Positions 23,701 to 35,493 are shown, numbered from the stretch's first letter. The stretch is 64,000 bases of DNA from Apostichopus japonicus (GCF_037975245.1 NC_092567.1:14274876-14338875); one strand, 5' to 3'. Numbers and translations: made by a program. The notes: generated by a model from the letters alone, not told the origin.

Positions 23701-24999
23701 CAGCCTTTCACAATGTTTACATTGTTATTACATATGTTTTTTTTTTCATTTTTCATATTTCTTCTTTTTCAATTTTCTTTCTTGGTTATTTGTTTCATCG
23801 TTGTAGTTTTTGCACAAATGGCCGTCCATAGACTAAGGTTCCTACTTTCGCTAATACAATACGTGCAAAGTGGTGTACTCAGTTGTACATACATCGGAGC
23901 TGTTGGGAGTTTTCCGTCGTATATCGCAATTGTCGAGATTAATTTAAGGAGTTTTGAGACAAGTTTGCTGTTGTTGCTGCTAGGATATTTTTGGGGATTG
24001 TAGATACTCTTACAACCTCAGATTTTCATTGCGTAAAAGATCGCTTTGATTTAGGCAGTATAATGGTCCGGAGTAAACAGCGATATTTTTGCGCGCACCA
24101 ATATGCAGCTATTAGACAAGAAACATATTTGTGAAAATGTATGAAGTCGCCCTAATTGAGAAGCGGTGCAAAGTAGCAGTGAGGTAATGTAAAGGCTTAT
24201 AACTCACGCACACCTATAGCTACTGTATAGTATGTGCCTAGTGTATACTAGTAGAGCCCAAATGTAACAGAATCTAAGCTATCTTCGTAGGTATTTTGCA
24301 GATGTTTTAGTTATATTCGTTTGATACACTACATGTGGCCTAGCTGCTTATTTATGATTCTGCGACATGATTTACTCTCTTCAACACTAACTTTTGATGC
24401 AAACAAGTTTAAATGTCGTACTGCAAACAAACATAATTGTCCAATATGCATTTATGTAGCACCATGTATCTGCCTAAGTGCAGTCGCAGTGGCGAGTGAA
24501 ATTTGGCAGGTAGACTTTTAGTCACGGACGCTTATTAGCGAGTACTTTTAATGATATTTGTCGAGGCCTGGATGACATTTTTTAAGAGTTTGCCTCGGTT
24601 TTTCATCACTTTAAACGTTGTTGAGCATTAAAACATCATTAAAACACAGAAAGTTGCTAAATGAAAAATGGATTTTCTCTGGGTCCCTCGAAAAATATTG
24701 GGTATCCTAGCTTCTATTGGGGTCAGACCCCCCGTCCCCTCACCCCCATCATGTTAAACGTTTGAAACGAATGAGAGATCCCGGCAATAGTTTACGGGAT
24801 CAAGGACTGTCCCGGCTCCGCTAGAATTTTGAACCATTGTGTATGGGTAGTTTGACGGGAAAGATGGTAGCTAATAAATCTCCCCTCGCCCCAAACATTC
24901 ATCCCCACCAGTCTCGTAATTTTGGTGAAAACGGAAAGACTACGCCACTTGTTAGTTTAGGCGGTTAAGAAATGTAAATAGGTTACTTATCATTATCTC
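20741..24999. other. Long gene-poor stretch
   Basis: No recognisable gene on either strand. Seen: pyrimidine and purine runs, a T-rich segment at 23640-23800, and an imperfect direct repeat sharing TTCGTTTTTATGGTGGCG (about 23447 and 23558). Frames of 60-107 codons lack domains. Exons of an uncharacterised gene cannot be excluded. Confidence 0.4.
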
Positions 25000-25004
25000 A
25001 TTCA

Positions 25005-25480
25005 TTCATTCTTTTCTTAATTCATTGATTCATACATTCACTCATTCAATCATTCATTCAATCAAGCATGCATTCATTCATTCATTCAATAATTCATCCA
25101 ATCATTCGTTCATTCAACCATTCGTTCATTCATTCAATCATACCTTCATTCATTCATTCAAGCAATCAAACATTCAAACATGCATGCATTCAATCATTAA
25201 AGTATCCGTTAATGCAAGCATTCAAGCATTCACGCATGCATGCATTCAAGCATTCATTAATGCAAGCAATCAATCATTCAAGCATTCAAGCATTGATTCA
25301 TTCAAGCATTCATTGATTCAAGCATTGATTGATTCAAGCAATCATTAATCCAAGCATTCATTTATTCATTAATTCAAGCAATCAAGCATTTATTCATTCA
25401 AGTAGACATGCATTCAATCATACAATCAGTCAACGAGGCAATCATGCAACCATTCATTGTTACATGCATGTGTTCAATCC
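25005..25480. repeat. Degenerate (TTCA)n satellite
   Basis: Some 470 bases are dominated by CATTCATT, CAAGCATT and CAATCATT tetranucleotide variants, with interspersed AAGCA and ATGCATG units. The isoleucine/histidine/serine-rich frames on the + strand are translations of this repeat. Confidence 0.9.
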
Positions 25481-26140
25481 TTCATTAATTTCTTCTTTGA
25501 CTCGTTCTAATCTAATCTCACTAATCTATTGAACCTATTCAAGTAAAGGAACATCATTCAGTTTTATACCGTTCGCTTACCTCTTATCCCCCCCCCCCCC
25601 TACCTCTCCCCTTATCGTGGGAACCATCGACTATACCTCATTCGTTGAAAGTTATATACTTCTGTTGTCAGTGACGTAAGCAACCAGAAAATACAAAGGG
25701 ATGCGGTATACATGGTTAATGTAATATGATTTCTGCTACTACAATGGTTTCGTAATGATTATAAGATGCATTTGTTTTAAAACTGTCCCACTTATCGGTA
25801 ATTGAAAGACCATCATAGCAAGACTTCTGTTAAAAACGTAGAAAGTTCATCAAGTAATAAAGGAAACAAAATCCTGCATCGTTGTGGGGATGTCTTCGGC
25901 CTATTTATGGAAACACCATCCAGTTAACAGGGGTTCCGACTGTCGGTCTGCAAACACTCTGTAGTTGTTTGCCAAAAGAGAAGCGGTACTATAACAAGGC
26001 AATAAGGTGGTACTAACGCGGTACATACAAATCAAACATAAAAAGGTTAATTGGTATCGGTCTAACTACGAAGAAATCAACCACATAAGCTTCTACATCA
26101 CAATCGGTAAATGTATACTCTATAGGTTTCTCTTCTTGAT
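25481..26140. other. 3' side of lipocalin gene, nothing else recognised
   Basis: This region lies immediately downstream of the lipocalin stop codon on the minus strand and should include its 3' untranslated region. I see no convincing poly(A) signal and no further gene. Confidence 0.35.
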
Positions 26141-26385
26141 TCAATCTCGTCCGTTTATTTGGGTACAGTCTTCCTGGTTGATGAGAAGTAAGGATGTCCC
26201 GTCTAGACCAGAGGCAATGAACCTCCCTTGAACATTAACTATGGAGTCTTCGGAAAGCACCCTGGTACGTGAAATTACCCACGTGAATTCTTCGCGCCAG
26301 AACAGGAACATGTTTTGGCATGAGTGAACGAAGGCGAAAGTGCGGTAGTCGGTATCCACGATCCAGTACTTCATAGCACGTTCGA
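26141..26385 (-). CDS. Lipocalin exon 2
   Basis: Starts after ATTCAG and runs FERAMKYWIVDTDY through FTWVISRTR to a C-terminal NQEDCTQINGRD and TGA. Joining to exon 1 restores the frame exactly. Confidence 0.9.
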
Positions 26386-29300
26386 CTGAATCACAAAAGA
26401 AGAAGAAGAAGAAAAAAGCGGTCGAGAATCTGGGACTTCCATTGCGTTATAATTAAAGTAGAGCAAATTAACTTTTAAACTCAGCTCAAACGACAGTTGC
26501 ATATATCATGTTAATGTAACTTATGTAAGCCTACCATCTTCATTATACCTAGTCAACAATAAAACAAGATGTAATGCTTAGATATCAGAATTCAAATTCA
26601 TTTCATTTTATAGGACCTTCGTATTGATACAAAGTATTATATAAAGTGTGTTTCCTTTTTCTCTAATTCTTGCTTCCATGATTGGGTACTTAACAATACA
26701 TTATAAAGTTGTGAATAAAAATCTAGCGATAGCTTCCGAACTGAAAAGCAAAATCAGGTGCTTGCAATTTATCGTAACATGTAACTCATGTATATGCAGG
26801 TGCGTATCCAGGGGGGGCGTTGGGGGCGCGCGCCCCCCGGGTAAGAAAAAGAGGAGAGAAAAAAAAGAGAAGAAAAAAGGAAAAAAGAGGGGAAAAGAGG
26901 AGGAGGAGGAGAGGAAGGAAGGGAAAAGAAAAAGAAGAAAGAGAGAAGAAGGAGAAAAGGAGGGAGTAAAAGAAAAACGCGAAGACACCGGGAAGAGAAA
27001 GAGGAACAGTGACATCATTACAGCGCTGAAGGGTAGCCAGTGACGGATCAATGATTTCGTAAAAGTGTGCCTCACCCTACCCCTTACACCGACAACTCCA
27101 TTTTTTTGGACGTTTCCATTTTCCTCTCTCACTAATGATCTATATATATACTATATATGGTCTATCATAACGCGTGTGTAAAATTGTGCTATGAAACCAA
27201 CTGTGGCTGGTCTCGAACTCGACCGTGTTGTCGGGGAACATGACGCATTTTGGGATGGGGGCGACCGCCCCCCCCCCCATTCAGCATTTTTTTAAATGAT
27301 ATCGCTAAGTAATTTCAAAATAGAAAGTGCTTAGATGCAACTTACAAGGCCTGGGAAGTGTCATTTCCAGCGATCTGGGAGACATTTTCGGCCAAAATTT
27401 GCTTGTACGCTTCGCGCTAACAAATGGTCCTGGGTAGTGCCATTTCCAGCGATCTGGGAGGCATTTTCGGCCAAAATTTTCTTGTACGCTTCGCGCCAAC
27501 CTATGGTGGCGCTACGCTTAGATAATTTGCCTACAGGCTTCGCCCCTCCCTTGGCAAATTCCTCGCTACGCGCCTGTTCGAATTTGTAACGCAAACAGCA
27601 GATATCACATCATATCAGTGAGCATGAAAATGGCGTTCCAGGATGAAAATCCTCAAAACTGTCCGACTTGCCTGAAAAAATAACCAAAAATTTTCGCGCG
27701 CGTTCAACGTGTCAATGTCAATATCATATCAGCAAGCATCGGTTATTACATCGCATGCCATCATGTACCGTACGCAGGGGCGTAGCGAGCGGGGGGTGTG
27801 GGGGGTGTCACCCCCCCCCCCAATAATTTGGTCGCTGTCGGCAAATTTGGGGTCTGTCGGCAAAAGGAGAAAGGGTGAAGAGAGCGGAAGGGGAAGAAAG
27901 AAGGGAAGCTGAATAGAGAAAAGGAGAACGGGAGCTTCTTCCGTGCCAAATTTGACTTAAAATATGCACCAGATTGCATCTAAGGACGTTTCAAAACTAA
28001 AAATTTTCCAAAGGGGAGGGGGACACCCCCTCCCCTTAAACCCCTCCCCCATTTCAGTCATCACTTCCAGATCCGTCGGCAAATCAAATTCTCCACACCC
28101 CCCAACAACAAACCCTTCGCTACGCCCCTGACCGTACGGTCCGTTAGAATTGCGCGACACGACATGTCTCATGTAGATGTATAAAAAGCATGGAGGTCCA
28201 ATTATGTCAAAAGTTTCTTTTACATTAGTAATGGCGAATTAGGGGCTGCACCCCCGCCGCGCAGTGGCGGAGCGTCCATACGGTCAGGGGCGGATGCGCC
28301 CCCTGACGGACTCAAATGGACTGCTGGCGCCTTTTCAGCTCTTTACCACTTTTTAATTATTCTAGATTATTGACTTTTTTATTGCGCTCTCATCTACTTA
28401 TTGACATTTGTCACATTTTGTAGGTGGAATTTGGCGATGACACCCTATTCTTCTGCAAATTAGCCAGGCCCTGAAAGGGTCATTTCCGGCGATCTAGGGA
28501 GTATCTTTTCTCAAAATTTGTCTGTGCGCTACGCGCCAACCAGTGGTGGCGCTCCGCTTAGATAGTGTCGAAAGCGCCCCTACAGACCATTCTCGCCCCT
28601 CCTGACCAATACCCCTAGCTCCGCCACTGCCGCCGCGCCTCCTACGCCTATGTGTGTAGTGTTCGGTTTCGGAAATATCTGCTATTTTTTTTCATTTCCT
28701 TCAACCAAGTTTTATAATAGCCGTTATAAGAGGTTTAATATTTGTACACCAATAAATTAACTGTGTCTGAATTTTCGAAAATTTCTGACCAACATTCTGC
28801 ATCACACTTCCCTCTACTCGTGCAATTTTGACCGGTCTGTTAGGGGTTGAAGGTAGATTTTCTATATTGGTTGTCCATAGATGAAATTATGTACAACATT
28901 ATGGGTATGTTTTGAAGTGAGTTTATTCACGAGAAATGTGAATTTTCAAATTCTGAACAAATTTGGGGCTTAAAACCTTGAAAAGTGGGGCTGACGGGTA
29001 TTGTGGGCCGCGACGTAGAATCACCCACAAAAGCAAAGACCCACAGGACATGCGATCAGGTCGAACATGACGTGTGCCGGGTTGACAATCTTCAAAAAGG
29101 TTATGGATGGAAAAAAAAACTATTAGGAAATACTTGGTTCTCAGGCCAAAAGTGTACATCTGGTTGGTCATTTCAAGCCCGAGAAGTGCCGTTTCCGGTG
29201 ATCTGGGGGGGGGGGGGGGGGGTATCAAACCAGAAATTTTCTCGTACGCTGCGCGCCAACCGATGGTGGCGCTCCGCTTAGATAGTAATTCGCGCCCCCC

Positions 29301-30755
29301 GGGTTAGAAAATCCTGGATACGCGCCTGATATGCCACTTTGCAACTCAAAAGGGTGCAACCGGCATGGGACACCAACAGGGACATGCATAACAGTTGTCT
29401 ATAGGCGTGCTCGAAACAACTAATCACTGTGGCGTTGGCAAACGTATCGCATGGATCAAGCTCCATTACTTGGTAGTTTCTAGCAACTCCCGTTTCATTT
29501 CATATAACTTGGAGCCTGCTCAAATTTCTAGAAGACTAAAAATAAAACCACTATCCTTTCGGATTCTTAAGATATTCTCAGATACGTGCTTTGTCACAGT
29601 GGCGTAGGAAGATACTTCTGAGTGGGGGGGGGGGGGCTGAAGACTGATGGCCGGCCCGGGGAGGGGTCTAAGGGGGGTGTCCCCCTCCCCTTTGGAATTT
29701 TTGGGCATTTCCAGGTGGCCTCAGATGCAATTTGGTGTAATGTAGCACACTTCAACACCCTTTCCATTTTGTAAATAATTTTGCATTTTCACCTGGCCTT
29801 AGATGCAATTTGGTGCTCCAAATGAGATTTTTTTCTCATTTGGAAATGAAAAAAGGGGTTTTCTGACTTGCGAAGCGGGGGGGGGGGGGAAGGCGGAATG
29901 ATACTTCCACCCTCCATATTTTTCACTGGGGGCTGGCGCCCCAGCCCCCCCCCGGTTCCTACGCCCTTGCTTTGTCAAATGAGACGATAAATGTTTCAAG
30001 CAGGAACAACAATTTCAGAGCGACAATACTTGACTACCTTTTTTCTCTTTGTGTTTTCTTTGTAGCAATATATGAAAGGTTAAGCCCACATAAAAAAAAA
30101 TGGCTTTGGAACGTTGAAGCCTTGGTCAGTCAAACACAACAAATATTCTAAAGGTGTTACCCCTTTCAACCATTTCCCTTCTGAGACATCGTGATACCTA
30201 ATAGTGATGGATATCTGGACATGACTGAAGGATCAGAGCCCCCCCCCCCCCCCCCGCTACGTCCCCATCTTAATCCCCAACTGAAAGGAAGAAAGAAAAA
30301 GAAAGCAGATACTGCCATTTTGCTATTAAATCTGAAACAATTTAAAAATTGAACTGCCCTTTCAAATGACATTTTAATTTTAAATAGATTGTTATATTAA
30401 AATATTACTTACATCGGCTTTCCTGGACTGTCCAAAGGCTTTGGTCTTTTTCGTCCACGCTTGCGTAGCCTTCTATGATGGAAGTGGTATTAGAGTCGTC
30501 ATCGTCATACACTGCACCGAGTTTAAAGTAAACCTTGTCCATACCGGACACCCTGTATTCGCCAAACTGGCATCGGGCACCAGTTGCCACTGGTACGTTG
30601 TCGGTGTATGCGACTTCGTACCATACGCCTTGGAATTCTACCAAACTAAAGTCTTCGACGAGAGATTTAACATTACACCGTCCCCATTTTAGGGCAGATG
30701 CGGTGGAAACAACAGCGAGAAACGCGAGAACCGTACATACAGTAGTTGAAGCCAT
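26141..30755 (-). CDS. Apolipoprotein D-like lipocalin, two exons
   Basis: Exons 30755-30413 and 26385-26141 join in phase 1 (donor CGAT|GTAAGT, acceptor ATTCAG|TC) into 195 residues, close to the usual length of apolipoprotein D. A secreted carrier of small hydrophobic ligands is expected (family knowledge). Seen: a signal peptide (residues 1-21, ending TASA), the first lipocalin motif with G-V-W at 43-45 in FQGVWYEV, the second motif YWIVDTDYRTFAFVHSC at about 121-137, the third motif FTWVISRTR at about 148-156, and cysteines at 27, 58-60, 113-115 and 137 in typical places. The 4-kb intron is filled with nested transposons. A full eight-stranded barrel is covered, so the gene looks intact. 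Ligand unknown. Confidence 0.92.
27775..28130 (+). mobile_element. hAT-type MITE, 356 bp, with empty site visible
   Basis: Termini CAGGGGCGTAGCGAGC and CTTCGCTACGCCCCTG are inverted. The 8-bp duplication ACCGTACG is present at 27767-27774 and 28131-28138. The sister element at about 40688-40700 has a single uninterrupted ACCGTACGGTCC at this spot, so the unoccupied target is directly seen. Eight-base duplications with CAGGG termini are typical of hAT transposons. No coding capacity. Confidence 0.92.
28262..28629 (+). mobile_element. hAT-type MITE, 368 bp
   Basis: Termini CAGTGGCGGAGCG and TAGCTCCGCCACTG are inverted. The 8-bp duplication CCGCCGCG occurs at 28254-28261 and 28630-28637. It carries the shared subterminal hairpin block at 28521-28566. 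The same insertion at the same place exists in the sister element (40844-41225), so it was there before the two large copies parted. A relative lies at 44059-44309. Confidence 0.9.
29597..29969 (+). mobile_element. hAT-type MITE, 373 bp, in the lipocalin intron
   Basis: Termini CAGTGGCGTAGGAA and GTTCCTACGCCCTTG are inverted. The perfect 8-bp duplication CTTTGTCA stands at 29589-29596 and 29970-29977. Internal sequence includes a repeated phrase, CAGATGCAATTTGGTG / TAGATGCAATTTGGTG. No coding capacity. Confidence 0.9.
30413..30755 (-). CDS. Lipocalin exon 1
   Basis: Encodes the signal peptide and the first half of the barrel with the G-x-W motif, 114 codons plus one base. The start ATG is the only one preceding the signal peptide in this frame. 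The acidic run DDDD before NTTS contains an N-glycosylation site. Confidence 0.92.
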
Positions 30756-31499
30756 CTTTACGATCTATCTCTAACGACCCTTGACGTGGAAGTGAGATGA
30801 TTTTGAAATGTTTAAGTCTTTAAATGCTCGCAATGAGATGTGAAGACGTTAGCTAAATTTAGAAATCAAAGGAACTATAGACATGCAAATCAATTTCTGC
30901 CAATAGTCCGTTGCTGTTTACCGACCGAAGAGAAAGTGTTTGCACTATAGGAGGGACACGGAGCAGAAAACAATAGCTGTACCATCGTATACTAACCCTG
31001 TTAACGTTATGTACACCCCTGTTTATTTAAAGTGCTCTCAGCCACCAGGACGGATGAGTACCTGAAGTCAGGCGACGACAAAAGGAGTATTAGGTATAAG
31101 AGACTTGGGTAAGTTTAGATCAAACAGTGACGTTTGCAGAAAAAAAAGTGCTTACACAAAATACTTTTGTAAAACGAAGTTGACGCGACAACTTGTACTC
31201 AGAAACCAATTACGTAACGTTTTGTCTGAACTTAAAAATAAATAACTAGTGAGATTTGAAGATTAGAACTCCTATGTATGAATGTATACAACACGTAAAG
31301 GATTCTTCTATGTACAGTCTCAGTTTCAACAGACAAATATCCGATAGGAATATTGCATATGTGTAAACAGTTGGTAGAGACCAAGAATTGAGAGAAAACA
31401 GGAGTAGTGTCAGGAGTCTCCTGCAGAAGAAATTTGATCACATCCCTCCCATCAGGAGCATGATGAGATTAAGTAGTTCATTTGCCAGATGGGCCATAT
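30756..31499. promoter_or_regulatory. Upstream region of the lipocalin gene
   Basis: This is the 5' side of the minus-strand lipocalin gene, so the promoter and 5' untranslated region should lie here. I see no clear TATA box or initiator that I would place with confidence, and no other gene. Confidence 0.3.
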
Positions 31500-31905
31500 A
31501 CAGTTGCCATGGTAATGGTTAATACTCTCGGGGGTCACCCATGGTGTGATAACTTGCCATCTTTTGATTGTTGTATATTAACATTTATTTACTATTTATA
31601 TTTTGATAGTCTTATTGATACTAATTTTCGGCTGTAATAGTTTAGTATATTAGTTTTATTGTGTGCTGTCATATTTTATTGCTTTCGTCTTTAATTTCAG
31701 AATTTTATTGCTTTCATAATCATTGTTAGGATATCTATTTTTTGTAATTTTTAGGATGCAATATTTTTAGGATGCAATATTTTTATACTGTAAAAATTTT
31801 TAAGTTAAACATTTTTTATGCGATTTTGTAAAGTGCTTTGAGATCATTCTTTGATGTTAAGCGCTACTGTATATATGAATAAATTATTACTATTATTATT
31901 ACAGC
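31500..31905 (+). mobile_element. LINE/SINE-type 3' tail
   Basis: The end GTAAAGTGCTTTGAGATCAT, followed by GTTAAGCGCTACTGTATATATGAAT and an ATT microsatellite (31885-31903), resembles the conserved 3' tail of CR1/L2-type LINEs and the SINEs that borrow it. No coding part is present, so this is a 5'-truncated copy. The clade assignment is from memory of the tail motif. Confidence 0.55.
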
Positions 31906-31929
31906 TCAGAGTAATTAACGGAAGTCCAT

Positions 31930-32280
31930 GACCGACGGAGGGGTCTAAACGCGTCCGTGTGTGTGTGTTACGTGTGGGTGTGTGTCCACTTTGTTGTCAA
32001 AAAGTCCTCCTAAATCGATGGGACGATTTTCTGAAATTTGGTGGGAATGTACTTTGGGGTGAACCCTTGTGTCTCCGCAGATTCCCGGAACCAAAGATCA
32101 AAGGTCATATTTATAGTTAATATTTTGCTATAACTCCAAGGGCAACATGGAATTGACATGGACCCTTCACATGGAAATGGGAAGTAGCACTTTCCTCCAA
32201 TTGCCAGAAAATAATGCGTAGCTATAATAAAAAATTTGTTCATATGAAATCAGTTCAAACTCCGTGGAAGGCCCTCTTGT
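31930..32280. repeat. Dispersed repeat with GT run and DR1-like site
   Basis: A GTGTGTGTG-rich start is followed by CCTCCTAAATCGATGGGACG and a stretch that looks like a common invertebrate repeat tail. AGATCAAAGGTCA at 32095-32107 is a one-mismatch direct repeat of nuclear-receptor half-sites. No coding content. Confidence 0.35.
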
Positions 32281-34477
32281 TGGTATTGTAGATGCTACTG
32301 TGGACCCCATATTGTAATGTGGTAAACATGTAAAGTATTGTATACAGCCACCTTTATGTAATTCACTCTATAGACATGTATTGGACGATAACGGACAGAT
32401 ATTAAGATTATAATATAGTACGTAGAGCATAATAAACACACGTCTCTTGTTTGCTCTCTGCCTCTTTGTTCATTCTATTGTAAATGCCCTTACCTAATAC
32501 CGAAGGATATCACACATAGGACATTGAAATTGTCCAATAGTTTATATCCAAATATCTCTGACTACTTTTTTTTTCTTGTTAACTGTACGAAATTCAGCGT
32601 TTCAGAGGAATTTGACCTTTTGCATCAAAATTCCAGGTTTTTAGAAGCATTATGAAATATATGAAACGAACAATGAACCATTTCATTGTCTTCTACTCGT
32701 ATTACAAATAAATCGCACTGCAGTTGAGGGCATCCTTAATCAAGGGCACATCCCCTCCTCACCCCACACACTTTAAATAGAGGAGCCACTCAACCCCCTC
32801 CCCCCCCCCCGCCCCTTCCATATGTTCCTACACCTATTAGGACTTTATTCCGCTGACAGGAGTGTGTCTAACAGGAGTGTTTGACCCATTTATTGTATAG
32901 TTTTTACTACATGAGGTAGTTCTATAGGCATGTTTCAATTGGTCGCTATGAATTTCATGTCAAGAAACAATTCATGATACATACGAGCTCCATTAACATA
33001 ATGGTAGTTGACAGTAGCATTAACAGTTCTCATTGACAAAATTCCGCTAAATTCTTATTGTTATGTCTTTGTATCTGCTTTGAAGAGTTTAAGTCCCGCA
33101 GAAATACAAACCGGTAACGTACATCGTAACTTAAAGATGAAACTTGTGCTCATATGTAATGCAAATGTAGCTAGTTTCACTCATAATTAGTGCTGAACTA
33201 TATAACGTTGTTAAATACTGCCCTCTCTCGCTTCCTTCCTTCCACGCATTTACCTATACTTACCTCCAACTTGCTTCGATCTTTTATTTTTGTGATGAGT
33301 GATTTTAAATCCAAATAATACTTGTAAAGTACTCATTCCCGCAGTTGTGCGTATTTTATGCTGTAAATGAATACAAACACGTCAACGAGAGATTGTACAT
33401 TTCATTATCCTATACTACTACGATGTCCAATACATACAGTGTAGTATTATATCAGTTCATCGTGGCTTGTTGAAAGTCTGCAGGCGAAATCTCACTCTGT
33501 TTAAAGTTTTATAATAAGCCCTTTTTGTTCTTCTAAATTTCTAGTTTTGCTTCACGACATCGGAGCTTTCTTTGAAGTGAATTTAATGTTTGATCTGTGA
33601 TCTTTATGAACTTCTTGATCTGTGTGAGCTGTGAAACGGGAACAAAATGACGTAACGAACATTACTCACACCCTCGAACTAGTGTTCTGTAACACTAACT
33701 TCTGACATAATGTAAAACGTGCTATTATGAAGCCATGGACTCGTCAGATCTACAGGGAGGTGGATGGATTGAGAGGTGGAGAAATGTCATGACTGCGTGC
33801 GGGGAGAGGAGGGTGGGAGGTGGAGGGGGAGGGGGCTTACGGGTGTATTGATATATGAGGACAACGGATAGAAGGTTAAAACTACCCAAAAGCTGGGCGT
33901 ATTTATCCCTCAACAATCCACCGTATTGTACCCAGCCAAGTCTGTTTTCGGCGACGCAGGGCTTCAAAAATATGTTACAGGTTTTGTTATTCCTAGCCAT
34001 TGAGTCGATGAAGGTGACATGTTGTTCAATAATAGATCAAATATGATTGGGGAAAGATAAAAGTTACATGTGTAAGTCTAAGAGAGGATATAGTCACAAA
34101 TCTCACGCGTAGAGTATCGATGTTACTTGTTCAATTGAAACTGTACCAAAAAAAGTTGGTAACTATGACATTCAATCGGTTTCACCATAGATAAATAATT
34201 TGCCACGTAGTCATAGCAACTGGGCATTTCTGTAATTTCTTGCCTATTTCTTACAAGAATGAAAAAAAAAATCAGACTCTTTCTTTTCTGCCCATATCAA
34301 TTATTTAATTATAAAAAATATTCGTAAAACTGCTTACAATTACTATAAAATGGCTTTCAAAACAAAGACCCTTACACAACAGTTTACCATCACGCCAAGA
34401 AAGACAAAGGCAATATATAATCAAACAGAATATAAACTAAATACACATATACCCAAACCATAATCATACTTTCAGGT
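32281..34477. other. No gene recognised
   Basis: AT-rich intergenic sequence with short C runs (32790-32810) and only short frames on both strands without recognisable domains. Confidence 0.4.
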
Positions 34478-34908
34478 ACTTATATTGATATTGTATGTCT
34501 GTATAACTAAATACCGATGTGATTACATTGATATTGTATGGCTGTATAACCAAATATCGTTTTGCTTACATTGATATTGTATGTCTGTATAAATAAATAC
34601 TGTTGTGCTTACATTGATATTGTATGTCTGTATAACTAATTACTGTTGTGCTTACATTGATATGGTATGTCTGTATAACTAAATACCGATGTGATTGCAT
34701 TGATATTGTATGGCTGTATAACCAAATATCGTTTTGCTTACATTGATATTGTATGTCTGTATAAATAAATACTGTTGTGCTTACATTGATATTGTATGTC
34801 TGTATAACTAAATACTGTTGTGCTTACATTGATATTGTATGTCTGTATAACTAAATACTGTTGTGCTTACATTGATATTGTATGTCTGTATAACTAAATA
34901 CCGTTGAC
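34478..34908. repeat. 43-bp minisatellite, about 10 copies
   Basis: The unit starts CTTACATTGATATTGTATGT and continues with a CTGTATAACTAAATACTG-type half. Marker variants (TGGCTGTATAACCAAATATC, AAATAAATACTG) recur in the same order at about 34505-34600 and 34680-34780. A four-unit block of about 172-175 bp has therefore been duplicated as a whole. Confidence 0.9.
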
Positions 34909-35418
34909 AAACTATTGCCAATTCCATCATACCCAGCTACTGCTATCGTCACCTTAACATCAAAGAATCCGTATCAGAAATAAAGAAAATAAGTTCCCCA
35001 CTTGTTTATTCTGCGGAGGTTAAAGCCCCCCCCCCCCACCCTCACACATGTGGTTGTGCCCTTGATGTAAGGTTTCCTTTAGGCGCAATATATTTATCCT
35101 ACTAATCTATCTAACTGTCCTATAAGTGATACACGTTTTACTTTCTTGGAAACAGATTTGCATATATTTTGAATATTTGTTTTAATTATTACCAAGCAAT
35201 ATAGTTGTTTACATTTTGTTCATTTCTATGTTATTGTGGATAACGAAGTCTACGATTTTAAATAGTTGATATTACAAATGAAACATTGGTTTCAACTCAC
35301 ATATTCATATTGCTTCCTCCGTTGCTGAGATAAAACTGAAGTTAATTCATTTTATTTGAGTGAGTGCATATTTTATACACATAAATCAATTAGGATAGTT
35401 TTGATTTCAGCATAGCAA

Positions 35419-35464
35419 CAAGCTATGAAGCTGGTTGTTGGACCTATGAAGCTGGTTGTTGGAC
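35419..35464. repeat. 21-bp direct duplication
   Basis: TATGAAGCTGGTTGTTGGACC occurs twice in direct tandem, just left of the 54-bp array. Confidence 0.85.
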
Positions 35465-35493
35465 CAATGTTCACTGTATGACATATTTTTAGA

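Larger units (their letters stand above)
26797..29328 (+). mobile_element. Composite hAT-like element with 5-bp duplication
   Basis: Termini CAGGTGCGTATCCAGG and CCTGGATACGCGCCTG are inverted repeats of each other with one mismatch. The flanks show ATATG on both sides, a 5-bp duplication; the sister element at 39792 shows CTATA on both sides. The left 200 bases carry a long polypurine tract. No transposase reading frame is present, so the element is non-autonomous. It contains two nested elements (27775-28130 and 28262-28629) and a local 74-bp duplication near 27400-27480 that the sister lacks. It sits in the lipocalin intron. The lysine/glutamate-rich frames at 26648-27132 are repeat translations. 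Confidence 0.8.

Noticed and set aside
25025-25532. Isoleucine/histidine/serine-rich frames
   Set aside because: Direct translations of the TTCA satellite in three frames.
26648-27132. Lysine/glutamate-rich frame and its antisense serine/phenylalanine-rich frame
   Set aside because: These come from the polypurine tract of the composite transposon. The same frame appears at 39777-40068 in the sister copy.
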